The notes beneath the pieces were generated by a model. That model did no database searches. It saw only the letters and a program-made list of their open reading frames with translations, and was not told the origin of the DNA. Shown in pieces: positions 53,545 to 60,903 of a stretch of DNA of 64,000 nucleotides. This DNA comes from Microbacterium testaceum (lineage in GTDB: Bacteria > Actinomycetota > Actinomycetes > Actinomycetales > Microbacteriaceae). The translations under genes and the position numbers were made by a program. The first letter of the stretch is position 1. Each line of letters opens with the position of its first letter. The stretch covers positions 19 through 64,018 of the forward strand of contig NZ_QDFT01000008.1 of NCBI RefSeq assembly GCF_003075375.1. Reading direction: 5' to 3'.

Positions 53545-53856
53545 CGTTACCTCCAGTAGCTGGGATGACGGCTCCTCTTCGGGTGAGGAGTCGCGTCGAC
53601 GCGACGAAGGAGCGGTCGCGTTGGAACGATCCTGAGGGTGACGCTCGGCGCGGACCGACCAAATCCGCCACTTTCATCCCCCACGTCATCCCCTCATCAC
53701 CCCCCTCTGCATCACCCTTTTCATCACCCTTTTGCCCTCGGCTCCGGCTTCGTCCCCCGCCGCGTCTGAGGGCGGCGTCAGGAGTGTCGCGGATCCGGCC
53801 CTAGGCTGCCTGCGACCTCGACGACGCCCTCGTCGAGATGGGAAGGCGGAGTTCGA
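53545..53856. other. regulatory region between LuxR-type and Wzz/BY-kinase genes
   Basis: The 312-bp divergent region has no gene. It contains spaced CATC(A/C)CCC repeats at 53675-53733 (listed separately) and TAGGCT near 53801-53806, a likely -10 for the plus-strand gene that starts at 53857. The minus-strand start of the LuxR gene has its own SD. Confidence 0.5.
53675..53733. repeat. cluster of CATC-type direct repeats
   Basis: CATC starts at 53675, 53687, 53695, 53710 and 53722; the last two are the exact tandem CATCACCCTTTT (53710-53721, 53722-53733). The plus strand is nearly free of G here, a strong strand bias. The 12-bp spacing suits binding of an oligomeric regulator such as the adjacent LuxR-type protein. 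Confidence 0.5.
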
Positions 53857-55407
53857 GTGGACATGCAGCGAGTGGTGCGCATCCTGCGCGCCTATTGGAT
53901 GACGATCGGGGCCCTGTTCGCGCTGGGAGCGTTGGTCGGTCTGGGGTGGAGCGCGCTGCAGCCGAGGGTTTACACGGCCGACGCGAGCGGGTACGTCGCA
54001 ACCGTCTCGTCCGACGGATCGACCGGATCCGCCCTCGCGGGTGATCAATTGGCGCTCTCCAAGGTGAAGTCGTTCGTCGACATGGGGTACTGGCGCAGCG
54101 TCGCCGAGGCCGCGCGGGAGTCCCTCGGCGTGGAGGACAGTCCGGAGTCGCTCGTTCAGCGCGTGCGGGTCTCGAACCCCGTCGAAACCGTCAATGTGCG
54201 GGTGGATGCCACCGGGTCGACTCCCGAGTCGGCGCGGGACCTCGCAGAGGCGTGGATCCGTGGCATGACGACCCAGGTCGACGAACTCGAGACGGGAGGC
54301 TCCGGTCAAGGCGCGGTGCGGCTCATCGCCGGAGACTCGGCACGCCTGCCGACGTCGCCCTCCTCGCCGAACGTCAAAGTCGATGTGGCCGTCGGGGCGA
54401 TCGCCGGAGGCGTGCTCGGCGTCGTCTTCGCACTCGTGAGGCGCACCTTCGACCGGCGCGTCCGAACTGTCGAGGACATCACCGCCGCGGTCGGTGCCTC
54501 GGTTGTCGGCGTCCTCCCCATCGACAAGGAGCTCGCGAACGGACGGGCGGTGTTCTCCTTCACCGACACCCACGATGGGCGGGGCTCCTTCGCGCACAAA
54601 GAAGCGGTCCGGGAGCTGCGCACGAACCTGCAGTACGTCGACGTCGATCACCCCCCACGGGTCATCGTGGTGACGAGCCCGCTCCCGGGCGATGGCAAGT
54701 CGACGACCGCCGCGAACCTCGCCGTCAGCATCGCCGCGACGGGGCAGTCGGTGATCCTCATCGACGCAGACCTGCGTCGCCCGGTCATGGGCGGGGTGTT
54801 CGGCTTCTCGGACGACGTCGGACTGTCCGACGTGCTCGCCTCCCGCGCGCAGATCGAGCAGGTCGCGCATCAGGTCGATGATCATGGGCGTCTCTTCGTC
54901 GTCGCCGCCGGGCGAACCCCTCCGAATCCGACCGAGATGGTCGGTTCCCAGCGCATGCAAGCGCTCGCTCGGAAGCTCGCCGAGGACATGGTGGTGATTG
55001 TGGACTCGCCGCCGACCCTCGCGGTCGCCGACGCCGCGGTCATCGGGAGTTGGGCGGACGGGGTGGTGCTGGTGGTCACAGCCGGTCGGACGACCGATGA
55101 CATGCTGACCCGCGCGGTCGACAACCTGTCGAAGACGCGGGGGCGCCTGCTGGGTATCGTCCTCAACCGAGCGCCCCTGCGCGGACCGGACTCTTCCTAT
55201 TACGGAGCCCGCTACGGCGGAGCCTACGGGTACAGCGAGCCCGACGCCGACACTCGGAAAGGGGCGAAGCGGACGAGAGGTCGCGATCGGCGACCCTCCT
55301 CGGTCATGGGCGCTCCGGGTGCGACGGGCCCGCGTCGCCGCTCCGGTACGGCCTCGGACGATGCCCGAGTCGGGGCTTCGGGTGAGGTTCGTCGCAGCCG
55401 CGGGTGA
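53857..55407 (+). CDS. Wzz-type chain-length determinant fused to BY-kinase
   Basis: The 516-residue protein has a Wzz domain with membrane helices near residues 15-35 and 175-195, then a cytoplasmic bacterial tyrosine kinase: Walker A SPLPGDGKSTTAANL (274-288), Walker A' ILIDADLRRP (about 300-309), Walker B VVIVDSPP, and a C-terminal Tyr cluster (SSYYGARYGGAYGYSE). It controls chain length and export of exopolysaccharide through autophosphorylation. A basic, Arg-rich tail follows the Tyr cluster. The start is GTG at 53857 or ATG at 53863. The phosphatase at 59448 and sugar transferase at 55633 are likely partners. Confidence 0.92.
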   Translation: MDMQRVVRILRAYWMTIGALFALGALVGLGWSALQPRVYTADASGYVATVSSDGSTGSALAGDQLALSKVKSFVDMGYWRSVAEAARESLGVEDSPESLVQRVRVSNPVETVNVRVDATGSTPESARDLAEAWIRGMTTQVDELETGGSGQGAVRLIAGDSARLPTSPSSPNVKVDVAVGAIAGGVLGVVFALVRRTFDRRVRTVEDITAAVGASVVGVLPIDKELANGRAVFSFTDTHDGRGSFAHKEAVRELRTNLQYVDVDHPPRVIVVTSPLPGDGKSTTAANLAVSIAATGQSVILIDADLRRPVMGGVFGFSDDVGLSDVLASRAQIEQVAHQVDDHGRLFVVAAGRTPPNPTEMVGSQRMQALARKLAEDMVVIVDSPPTLAVADAAVIGSWADGVVLVVTAGRTTDDMLTRAVDNLSKTRGRLLGIVLNRAPLRGPDSSYYGARYGGAYGYSEPDADTRKGAKRTRGRDRRPSSVMGAPGATGPRRRSGTASDDARVGASGEVRRSRG

Positions 55408-55632
55408 GGCGTTGGGTCAAGGTGCCGGACGGGGCGGGCCCGTCTGGTGGTGATCGGCGGACCCGCTTGATGGGTGACCGCCGGATCCACGTCGGACGGC
55501 GAGGCGTGGGCACGCGAGGCGGAACGCTCGTCGCAGGCTCCCGCACTCGAGATCGGACCCGCGGAGTCGCCGTCGCCCCGGGCCTGCGGGCGACGACCGT
55601 CGGGGCTGAGGCGAACCGATCGGTGGGCGCAG

Positions 55633-57165
55633 TCAGTGCGCGGTGCCGCCCGGAGCGACGACGGCTCGGAAGGTTTTCGCGAGGATGGCGATGTCGCCCA
55701 CCAGCGACCAGTTCTCCACGTAGAAAAGATCGAGTCGGATGGCGTCCTCCCACGCCAGAGAAGACCGCCCGCTGACCTGCCAGAGGCCGCTCATTCCCGG
55801 ACGCACGATGAGCCGACGCCGCGCGTCGTCGTCGTAGAAGGCGACCTCTGCGTCACGCTGCGGGCGGGGACCGACGAGACTCATCTGGCCGAGGATGACA
55901 TTGAAAAGCTGGGGCAGTTCGTCCAGCGAATAGCGGCGGAGCCAACGGCCGATGGGAGTGATCCGGGGGTCTTGCTCGACCTTGAAGAGAGGAGTGTCGG
56001 CCCGCCCCTGCGCACGGAGAAGCTCCTGCAGCGCGGTGTCGGCTCCGTCGACCATCGAGCGGAACTTGAACATGTCGAACGGGATGCCGCCCTGCCCTAC
56101 TCGTTCCTGACGGAACAGGATCGGTCCCGGACTCGACGTTCCGACCATCACCGCGACGGCGGCGAGGAGAGGGGAGAGCAAGATGACCAGTACGCTCGCC
56201 CCCGCCACGTCGAAGATCCTCTTCGACAGCTGTTGAGCCCGCGAGTAGCGGGGGGTCTCCACGTGGATCAGCGGAAGACCCGCAACCGGTCTGGTGTGCA
56301 GGCGCGGTCCGGCCACATCGGTCAGGTTCACCGCCACGATGAGCTGTCGCCGGCGGGGGTCGAGGCTCCACCCTATGCGTCGGATGTCGTGCGGGTCGAG
56401 CACGGAGCCGCCGGAGACGAGGACCCCGTCGGCGTCCAGGTCGTCCAGTCGGCGACGAAGGAGATCGGATTGCTCGTCCGACCAGGATGTAACGCCCACG
56501 ACGTGGCCGACGCTGTGCAGGCCGGCGACCCGAAGGCCGGCCGACGGTTGCCGGGCGAGTTCGGCGGACACCCGGGCGTTCTCATCCGAACTGCCGACAA
56601 GCACGACGCGCGTGCCCATCGATCCCGCGCGACGTCGGTGTGCGAGAAGCCGGCGGCAGAGCAGGCGCCCCATGACGAGCGAGATGCAGCCGAGGGGCAG
56701 GCTGAGGAGGAAGTATCCGCGTGAAAGGTCGGCGGTAGTCAGGTAGGCGGCGATGGCGACGATGCCGAACACCTGCATCGATGCGGTGACCACCAGTCGG
56801 AGCTCGACGGCACCGTAGCCGATGATGCGTTCCTGTCGTGAACCTCCGAGCGCGAGCGCCAGCATCCAGGCCGCGCCCACGACGATCGAGACCACGCTGT
56901 AGTCGAGATTCGATGAGGCCACTTCCGCCGAGCGCGATCCCAGCCACATGAACTGTGTGCCGAAGACGACGAGCGAGATGACGATGGCATCGGCGAGGAG
57001 TACCCAGCGTGCGTAGCGTCGTTGCCAGGGGGCTCTCTTCGTCGGTCGCTTACGCCCCGCATCGGGCGAAAAGCCGGGTGAGTCGTGGTGCGAAACAAGT
57101 GCCTTCACGGATGGTCCGCCTTCCGCGTCCGAGGACGTTCTCTCTGCACGGCGCTCGTCCGTCAT
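55633..57165 (-). CDS. polyprenyl-phosphate sugar-1-phosphate transferase (exopolysaccharide priming)
   Basis: The 510-residue protein has four to five N-terminal membrane helices, a Rossmann-like middle domain (GTRVVLVGSSDENARVSAEL), another helix (VAGASVLVILLSPLLAAVAVMV), and the conserved transferase domain (FRQERVGQGGIPFDMFKFRS; DELPQLFNVILGQMSLVGPR; MSGLWQVSGRS). It transfers the first sugar phosphate to the lipid carrier. The ATG at 57165 is the likely start, without a good SD; GTG at 57108 is an alternative. It is convergent with the BY-kinase gene, an unusual split of one pathway. Confidence 0.92.
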   Translation of the reverse strand: MTDERRAERTSSDAEGGPSVKALVSHHDSPGFSPDAGRKRPTKRAPWQRRYARWVLLADAIVISLVVFGTQFMWLGSRSAEVASSNLDYSVVSIVVGAAWMLALALGGSRQERIIGYGAVELRLVVTASMQVFGIVAIAAYLTTADLSRGYFLLSLPLGCISLVMGRLLCRRLLAHRRRAGSMGTRVVLVGSSDENARVSAELARQPSAGLRVAGLHSVGHVVGVTSWSDEQSDLLRRRLDDLDADGVLVSGGSVLDPHDIRRIGWSLDPRRRQLIVAVNLTDVAGPRLHTRPVAGLPLIHVETPRYSRAQQLSKRIFDVAGASVLVILLSPLLAAVAVMVGTSSPGPILFRQERVGQGGIPFDMFKFRSMVDGADTALQELLRAQGRADTPLFKVEQDPRITPIGRWLRRYSLDELPQLFNVILGQMSLVGPRPQRDAEVAFYDDDARRRLIVRPGMSGLWQVSGRSSLAWEDAIRLDLFYVENWSLVGDIAILAKTFRAVVAPGGTAH

Positions 57166-57483
57166 CGCCGCTGAGCGCGATGACTCTGCCACCGCCCTCG
57201 GAGCGAGCCGTGCGACCGACACCGCGTGCTGGCCGGGTGAGGGGTTCGTGCGGAGCGTCGTCGACCGCGTTCCGCTCGACCACCGTCGAGGTCGATGGCC
57301 ACCGAGAGCGGGATGCCGACAGTGGCCCCCGTCTCGTGCAGAGCAACCGGTTCTCGCCTCAGTTCTCACCCCGCCCACCGAGGCATTCACCATGCGATCG
57401 ACGCGGTGGGGCGCCGTCCCGACGAGCGCGCCGAGAATGTTTACATGTTCATGTGAGAATGGCCCATCGCTCAGGCTTGAGCC
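57166..57483. other. divergent promoter region of sugar transferase and XRE gene
   Basis: The 318-bp region holds no convincing gene. Near its right end lies ACATG-TT-CATGT (57443-57454), a palindrome in an AT-rich patch, and GAGAAT (57455-57460), a possible extended -10 for the XRE gene. The sugar transferase start on the left has no strong SD or -10. Confidence 0.45.
57443..57454. promoter_or_regulatory. palindromic operator candidate before the XRE gene
   Basis: ACATG (57443-57447) and CATGT (57450-57454) form an inverted repeat around TT, 30 nt upstream of the XRE start. The position next to the -10-like GAGAAT suits autorepression. Confidence 0.45.
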
Positions 57484-57759
57484 ATGAGCGAGTTGACCGA
57501 CCCCTGGACCGATTTCGCCCGCGAGCTCGGAGTGCGGATGCTCCGCGCCCGCGCGGAGAAGCAGATGTCTCAGGAGCAGGTGGCTCATGCCGCCGGCCTC
57601 GCGACTTTCACCTATCGCAAGCTGGAGAAGGGCGAGTCCAATCCGGGTACTGCCGCGAATCCGCGTCTCAGGACCCTCGTTGCTCTCGCCGAGGTGCTGG
57701 ATGTCCCTCTCAGCGACCTTCTGCCCGTCCCTCCGGAAGGTCTCGCAACCGGCCGGTGA
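57484..57759 (+). CDS. XRE-family HTH regulator
   Basis: The 91-residue protein is essentially one Cro/CI-type HTH (LGVRMLRARAEKQMSQEQVA; HAAGLATFTYRKLEKGESNP; LRTLVALAEVLDVPLSDLLP). It has no ligand domain. The ATG at 57484 stands 30 nt after a palindrome that may be its operator. It may control itself and the divergent sugar transferase gene. The next gene follows after 91 nt. Confidence 0.88.
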   Translation: MSELTDPWTDFARELGVRMLRARAEKQMSQEQVAHAAGLATFTYRKLEKGESNPGTAANPRLRTLVALAEVLDVPLSDLLPVPPEGLATGR

Positions 57760-57850
57760 GGGGGATGTCGGAGGTGTGCGTTTCACTGTGTTCGTGCCCA
57801 CCGATGTTCGGACCGTCGCGCGCGACGGTCCCTCGAGGAAGGTGCACGCC

Positions 57851-58210
57851 ATGAAAGACGAGACCCCCCGTAACCTCCCGTCGGTCCGACGGTGCGCATT
57901 CGCATGGTGCGCGACCCCACACGGCGAAACAGTCCACCCCGCGGACGAGGACCACCGCAGCGAGGGCTTCGCCCTGACCATCAGGGCGAGAGACGTGCGG
58001 ACGCACGGCGACGGGGACACCGTCGACGTCGAGATCGGTGTCCTCCGGCGCCAGGACGACGATTCGACCTGGATCGTCATCGAGACGGGCGAGCGGTCGT
58101 CGGTCGCGATCCACCTCGACGACGCCGCGGCTATCGGGCGCCGGATCCTCCGCGAGACGCATCGGGCACGCGGGGTCGCCGTTCCCCCGACGGCATCCTC
58201 GATCGCGTGA
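57851..58210 (+). CDS. DUF6907-like small protein
   Basis: The 119-residue protein has Cys/His pairs near the start (CAFAWCATPHGETVHPADED) and a following pattern HRSEGFALTI and VDVEIGVLRRQDDDS, which resembles the DUF6907 group of actinobacteria. The Cys and His might bind zinc. No function is known. AGGAAGG precedes the ATG at 57851. The frame is open upstream to 57587, but that part overlaps the XRE gene and is not family-like. Confidence 0.65.
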   Translation: MKDETPRNLPSVRRCAFAWCATPHGETVHPADEDHRSEGFALTIRARDVRTHGDGDTVDVEIGVLRRQDDDSTWIVIETGERSSVAIHLDDAAAIGRRILRETHRARGVAVPPTASSIA

Positions 58211-58219
58211 AGCGGGGGC

Positions 58220-59008
58220 TCAGCTCTCGGAACGATTGCGGCGCTCGACGCGTCGGTCATGCAGCCAGGTCCACACCGCTGAGCCGGCGTACAGGGCGCA
58301 GAGGGGCAGGGCGATGACGAGCATGCTCAGCAGGTCGGCGGGGGGCGTGACAGCGGCGGAGAAGACGATGATCACGACGAGAGCGACCCGCCACCCCCGC
58401 ACGATCGTGCGCCCGCTGAGCACCCCGACCGCATTCAGCGCGATCAAGACCAGGGGCGACACGAAGGAGAGGCCGACCCCGACCACGAGCTTCAGGAGGA
58501 AATCGAAGTACTGACTCGCCGTCAGCATCGTGGTCGATCCGGCGGGGGCGAAGCCCGCGAGCAGTGTCACGATCTGCGGCACCACCATCCATCCGAAGGC
58601 GACGCCGCCGAAGAACAAGGGAACGGCAGTCGCCACGAACAGGAGGCCGGCGCGCCGTTCGCGCGAGGTGAGCCCGGGTACCAGGAACGCCCACCCCTCG
58701 AAGATCCAGACCGGCGCCGCGAGCACGATGCCGAGCGCGAGGGCGATCTTGAAGCGCAGGTCGAAGGCCTCGCCGATACGGGTGAAGTTCAGCCCCGTGA
58801 GCGAGGGGCCCTGAAGATGCCGCAGGGGCTCGGCTGCGGCGGCGATCACGAGGTCGCTCATCGCGAACCCGGCGATACCGGCGACAGCGACGGCGATCGC
58901 GCAGATGGTCACGCGACGCCGCAATTCGGACAGATGGGCGAGGAGCGGCATCCGGCCCCCGTCCCCGGCCCCCTCCGGGGTCGGGAGATGCCGCGTCCCG
59001 CGGATCAC
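58220..59008 (-). CDS. tatC: Sec-independent translocase subunit TatC
   Basis: TatC is the receptor for twin-Arg signal peptides. The 262-residue protein has six membrane helices and the family motifs MPLLAHLSELRRRV (near residue 20), FEGWAFLVPGLTSRERR and FGWMVVPQIVTLL. The GTG at 59008 overlaps the tatA stop as GTGA, the best start; the ATG at 58951 would delete the first 19 residues but keep the LSELRRR motif. The downstream neighbour is convergent. Confidence 0.95.
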   Translation of the reverse strand: MIRGTRHLPTPEGAGDGGRMPLLAHLSELRRRVTICAIAVAVAGIAGFAMSDLVIAAAAEPLRHLQGPSLTGLNFTRIGEAFDLRFKIALALGIVLAAPVWIFEGWAFLVPGLTSRERRAGLLFVATAVPLFFGGVAFGWMVVPQIVTLLAGFAPAGSTTMLTASQYFDFLLKLVVGVGLSFVSPLVLIALNAVGVLSGRTIVRGWRVALVVIIVFSAAVTPPADLLSMLVIALPLCALYAGSAVWTWLHDRRVERRNRSES

Positions 59009-59229
59009 GTCGTCGACGTCGTCGTGTCGGGGCGACCGGTCTCGGTGGTCTCGTCGGTGGAACGGCCGGGCTCCGACGCGGAGTCCTTCGTCTCCGAGCG
59101 CAGGATGCGGACCGACTGGCCGACGCTCTTGGCCAGCGCGGGGAGCTTCGCCGCGCCGAAGAGGAGAACGACGACGGCGAGGATGAGCAGTAGATGCCAG
59201 CCCGAGAACGCATTTCCGAAGATGCCCAT
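59005..59229 (-). CDS. tatA: Sec-independent translocase subunit TatA
   Basis: TatA forms the translocation pore for folded proteins. The 74-residue protein has the usual N-terminal helix (WHLLLILAVVVLLFGAAKLP) with the conserved FG before the hinge, an amphipathic helix (ALAKSVGQSVRILRSE), and an acidic Thr/Ser tail. AGAAAGG precedes the ATG at 59229. It is coupled to tatC. A TatB-like gene is found separately at 60110. Confidence 0.95.
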   Translation of the reverse strand: MGIFGNAFSGWHLLLILAVVVLLFGAAKLPALAKSVGQSVRILRSETKDSASEPGRSTDETTETGRPDTTTSTT

Positions 59230-59447
59230 GGCGACCTTTCTGTCGTGGATCCTCCCATCGTGCGAGCGCGAGCCGCATCGCCGGGGGATTACCGGCTCAA
59301 CCTCGCCCGTCCGCCATTCCTACTTCACCCGCACCACGGGGACGCGATGATTTCCGGGGGTGAGGAGGTCCGGAAGAGGAGGGCGGTGTACTGGACGCCG
59401 TGCGTGAATGACGCGCGAGAGGAGAGTGCGATGCTCGAGGCCGTTCG

Positions 59448-60107
59448 ATGATGCGTGACCGTCTGGTGATCGTGTGCACCGCCAACATGATCCGCTCGCC
59501 TTTCATAGCGGGCCTGCTCGCATCGCGGCTGGCCTCATCCCCTCAGGTTCGGCTCCATCTGGAGAGCGCGGGGACGGCCGCTCGGCCGGGGGCCTCGGCG
59601 ACCGGTGAGGTGCTGGAGGTGGCACGGACGTACGGAATGGACCTCAGCACTCACCGCGCACGGCGACTGACGGACGGCATCCTCCAGCCGGGAGACACGG
59701 TGCTGTGCGCCGAACGCGCGCATCGCCGGGTCGTCCTCGACCTGCGACCAGACCTGGTCTCGTCGGTCTTCACGGTGCGCGAGTTCGCGCGACGCGCCGA
59801 GGCGGTGTGCGCGCGAGGCGAGGCGACCGACTGGCCGTCGATGGTTCGGGCGGCGGGGCGGCAGCGCCTCGCGACGCCCGGCGAGGGAGGTGGCGAGGAC
59901 GACATCGTCGACCCGATCGGCGGCTCGCGGTCGGTGTGGCGCGACTTCGAACGCCAGGCCACTCTGGCGGTGTCGAGCATCCTGGGGGCCGTTTCGACGC
60001 TCTCCGTTCCGACATCCGCCACGAGCGAGCCGCGACCCATGACGCGGCGGGAGTATCGCCGCCGCTCCGTCGGCGCTTCCTCGCACCCGGTCGTGCGGGG
60101 GGCTTGA
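59448..60107 (+). CDS. low-molecular-weight protein tyrosine phosphatase
   Basis: The 219-residue protein has the P-loop VCTANMIRS with Cys10 and Arg16 (CX5R) and the general-acid Asp in DDIVDPIGGS. These phosphatases dephosphorylate BY-kinases and UDP-sugar enzymes in exopolysaccharide synthesis, so the kinase at 53857 is the probable target. The C-terminal 60 residues are a Ser/Arg-rich extension. Two ATGs are adjacent at 59448 and 59451. The TatB-like gene starts 2 nt after its stop. Confidence 0.9.
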   Translation: MMRDRLVIVCTANMIRSPFIAGLLASRLASSPQVRLHLESAGTAARPGASATGEVLEVARTYGMDLSTHRARRLTDGILQPGDTVLCAERAHRRVVLDLRPDLVSSVFTVREFARRAEAVCARGEATDWPSMVRAAGRQRLATPGEGGGEDDIVDPIGGSRSVWRDFERQATLAVSSILGAVSTLSVPTSATSEPRPMTRREYRRRSVGASSHPVVRGA

Positions 60108-60109
60108 CG

Positions 60110-60835
60110 ATGCTGGGCCTCGACATCGACAAGCTGGTGCTGGTGGGCATCCTGATCGGTCTCGTCGTAGGACCCGGTCACCTGCGCGAGTGGAGCCGGG
60201 AGCTGCCCCGTCGCATCGGTCGTCTTCACGCGCTGTACCAGCAGGGGCGCTCGCAGGTACTCCGCGAACTCGAGACCGCGGCCCCCGAGTGGAGGGAATA
60301 CGACCCGCGCCGTCTCGACCCTCGTCGGGTGCTTCGCGAGGTCGCGTCCGCGGACGCGCCGGAAAGTATCGCCCCGTGGCGGGTGACCTCAAACCCGACT
60401 TCGGGTGTGGTTTCGGGTGACTCGTCGGCAGACCAGGGCGGTCACGGTCACGCCGGCGAGGGCGCCCACGGCATTGGCGACGACATCCCCCGCACTCGCG
60501 GTGCGGCCGGGGAGGAGGACCGCCTGGGCGGTCTCGATGATCGTCGGGACGCCCAGCGACACGACCAGCACGACCCAGGGCCAGCGCCGCAGGAAGACGG
60601 CGAGCAGGACACCGAAGGGCACGAACAACAGCACGTTCAGCGCGAAGTCGACCTGCAACGGGTCCGCGCCGGGGAAGACCGCGTAGATGACGCCGTAGGC
60701 GAAGCCCGCGTCCCGATCGAGATGGTCGGGCCACAGGAGGATCACGGCCAGCCCCGCCGCGTAGAGCCCGCCCAGGACCAGGACGGCGCGCCGACGGGCG
60801 CTGATCTCGCGGCCCGGCCGCGCACCTCGCCCTGA
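60110..60835 (+). CDS. TatB-like protein; frame continues antisense to VanZ-like gene
   Basis: The first 85 residues have a TatA/B-type helix (MLGLDIDKLVLVGILIGLVV; GPGHLREWSREL) and the segment APEWREYDPRRLDPRRVLRE, which in actinobacteria marks TatB-like proteins. The remaining 155 residues, after about 60380, are Gln/Asp/Arg-rich and lie entirely antisense to the VanZ-like gene (60389-60901), so they are probably not part of the original protein. A single +1 shift near 60400 would reach a TGA at 60418-60420. The ATG at 60110 lies 2 nt after the phosphatase stop. Confidence 0.6.
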   Translation: MLGLDIDKLVLVGILIGLVVGPGHLREWSRELPRRIGRLHALYQQGRSQVLRELETAAPEWREYDPRRLDPRRVLREVASADAPESIAPWRVTSNPTSGVVSGDSSADQGGHGHAGEGAHGIGDDIPRTRGAAGEEDRLGGLDDRRDAQRHDQHDPGPAPQEDGEQDTEGHEQQHVQREVDLQRVRAGEDRVDDAVGEARVPIEMVGPQEDHGQPRRVEPAQDQDGAPTGADLAARPRTSP

Positions 60836-60901
60836 GGCCGGCCCCCGGGGACGCACGCCCCACGGCGGCGTGCGTGCGGGGGAGCGGGCGGGCCGCGGCA
60901 T
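60389..60901 (-). CDS. VanZ-like membrane protein
   Basis: The 170-residue protein has four membrane helices and the VanZ-like pattern: RRAVLVLGGLYAAGLAVIL, VDFALNVLLFVPFGVLLAVF, VPTIIETAQAVLLPGRTAS and DVVANAVGALAGVTVTAL (the N-L-F-P-G and D-x-x-x-N-x-x-G features). The family is named for teicoplanin resistance but most members have unknown roles. The ATG at 60901 lies 2 nt after the UbiB-like gene and is probably cotranscribed. It overlaps antisense with the TatB-like frame. Confidence 0.85.
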   Translation of the reverse strand: MPRPARSPARTPPWGVRPRGPASGRGARPGREISARRRAVLVLGGLYAAGLAVILLWPDHLDRDAGFAYGVIYAVFPGADPLQVDFALNVLLFVPFGVLLAVFLRRWPWVVLVVSLGVPTIIETAQAVLLPGRTASAGDVVANAVGALAGVTVTALVCRRVTRNHTRSRV

Positions 60902-60903
60902 CC

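Noticed and set aside
53675..53733. CATC repeats as a possible CRISPR or origin
   Set aside because: Units are about 12 bp with irregular gaps of 8-15 bp and no spacers; there is no dnaA gene or DnaA-box set nearby.
55408..55632. short frames between the BY-kinase and sugar transferase genes
   Set aside because: They are Arg/Pro-rich shadow frames without SD between two convergent genes; no motif is seen.
59005..60835. complete tatABC operon
   Set aside because: tatA and tatC are on the minus strand while the TatB-like gene is on the plus strand more than 1 kb away, so they are not one operon.
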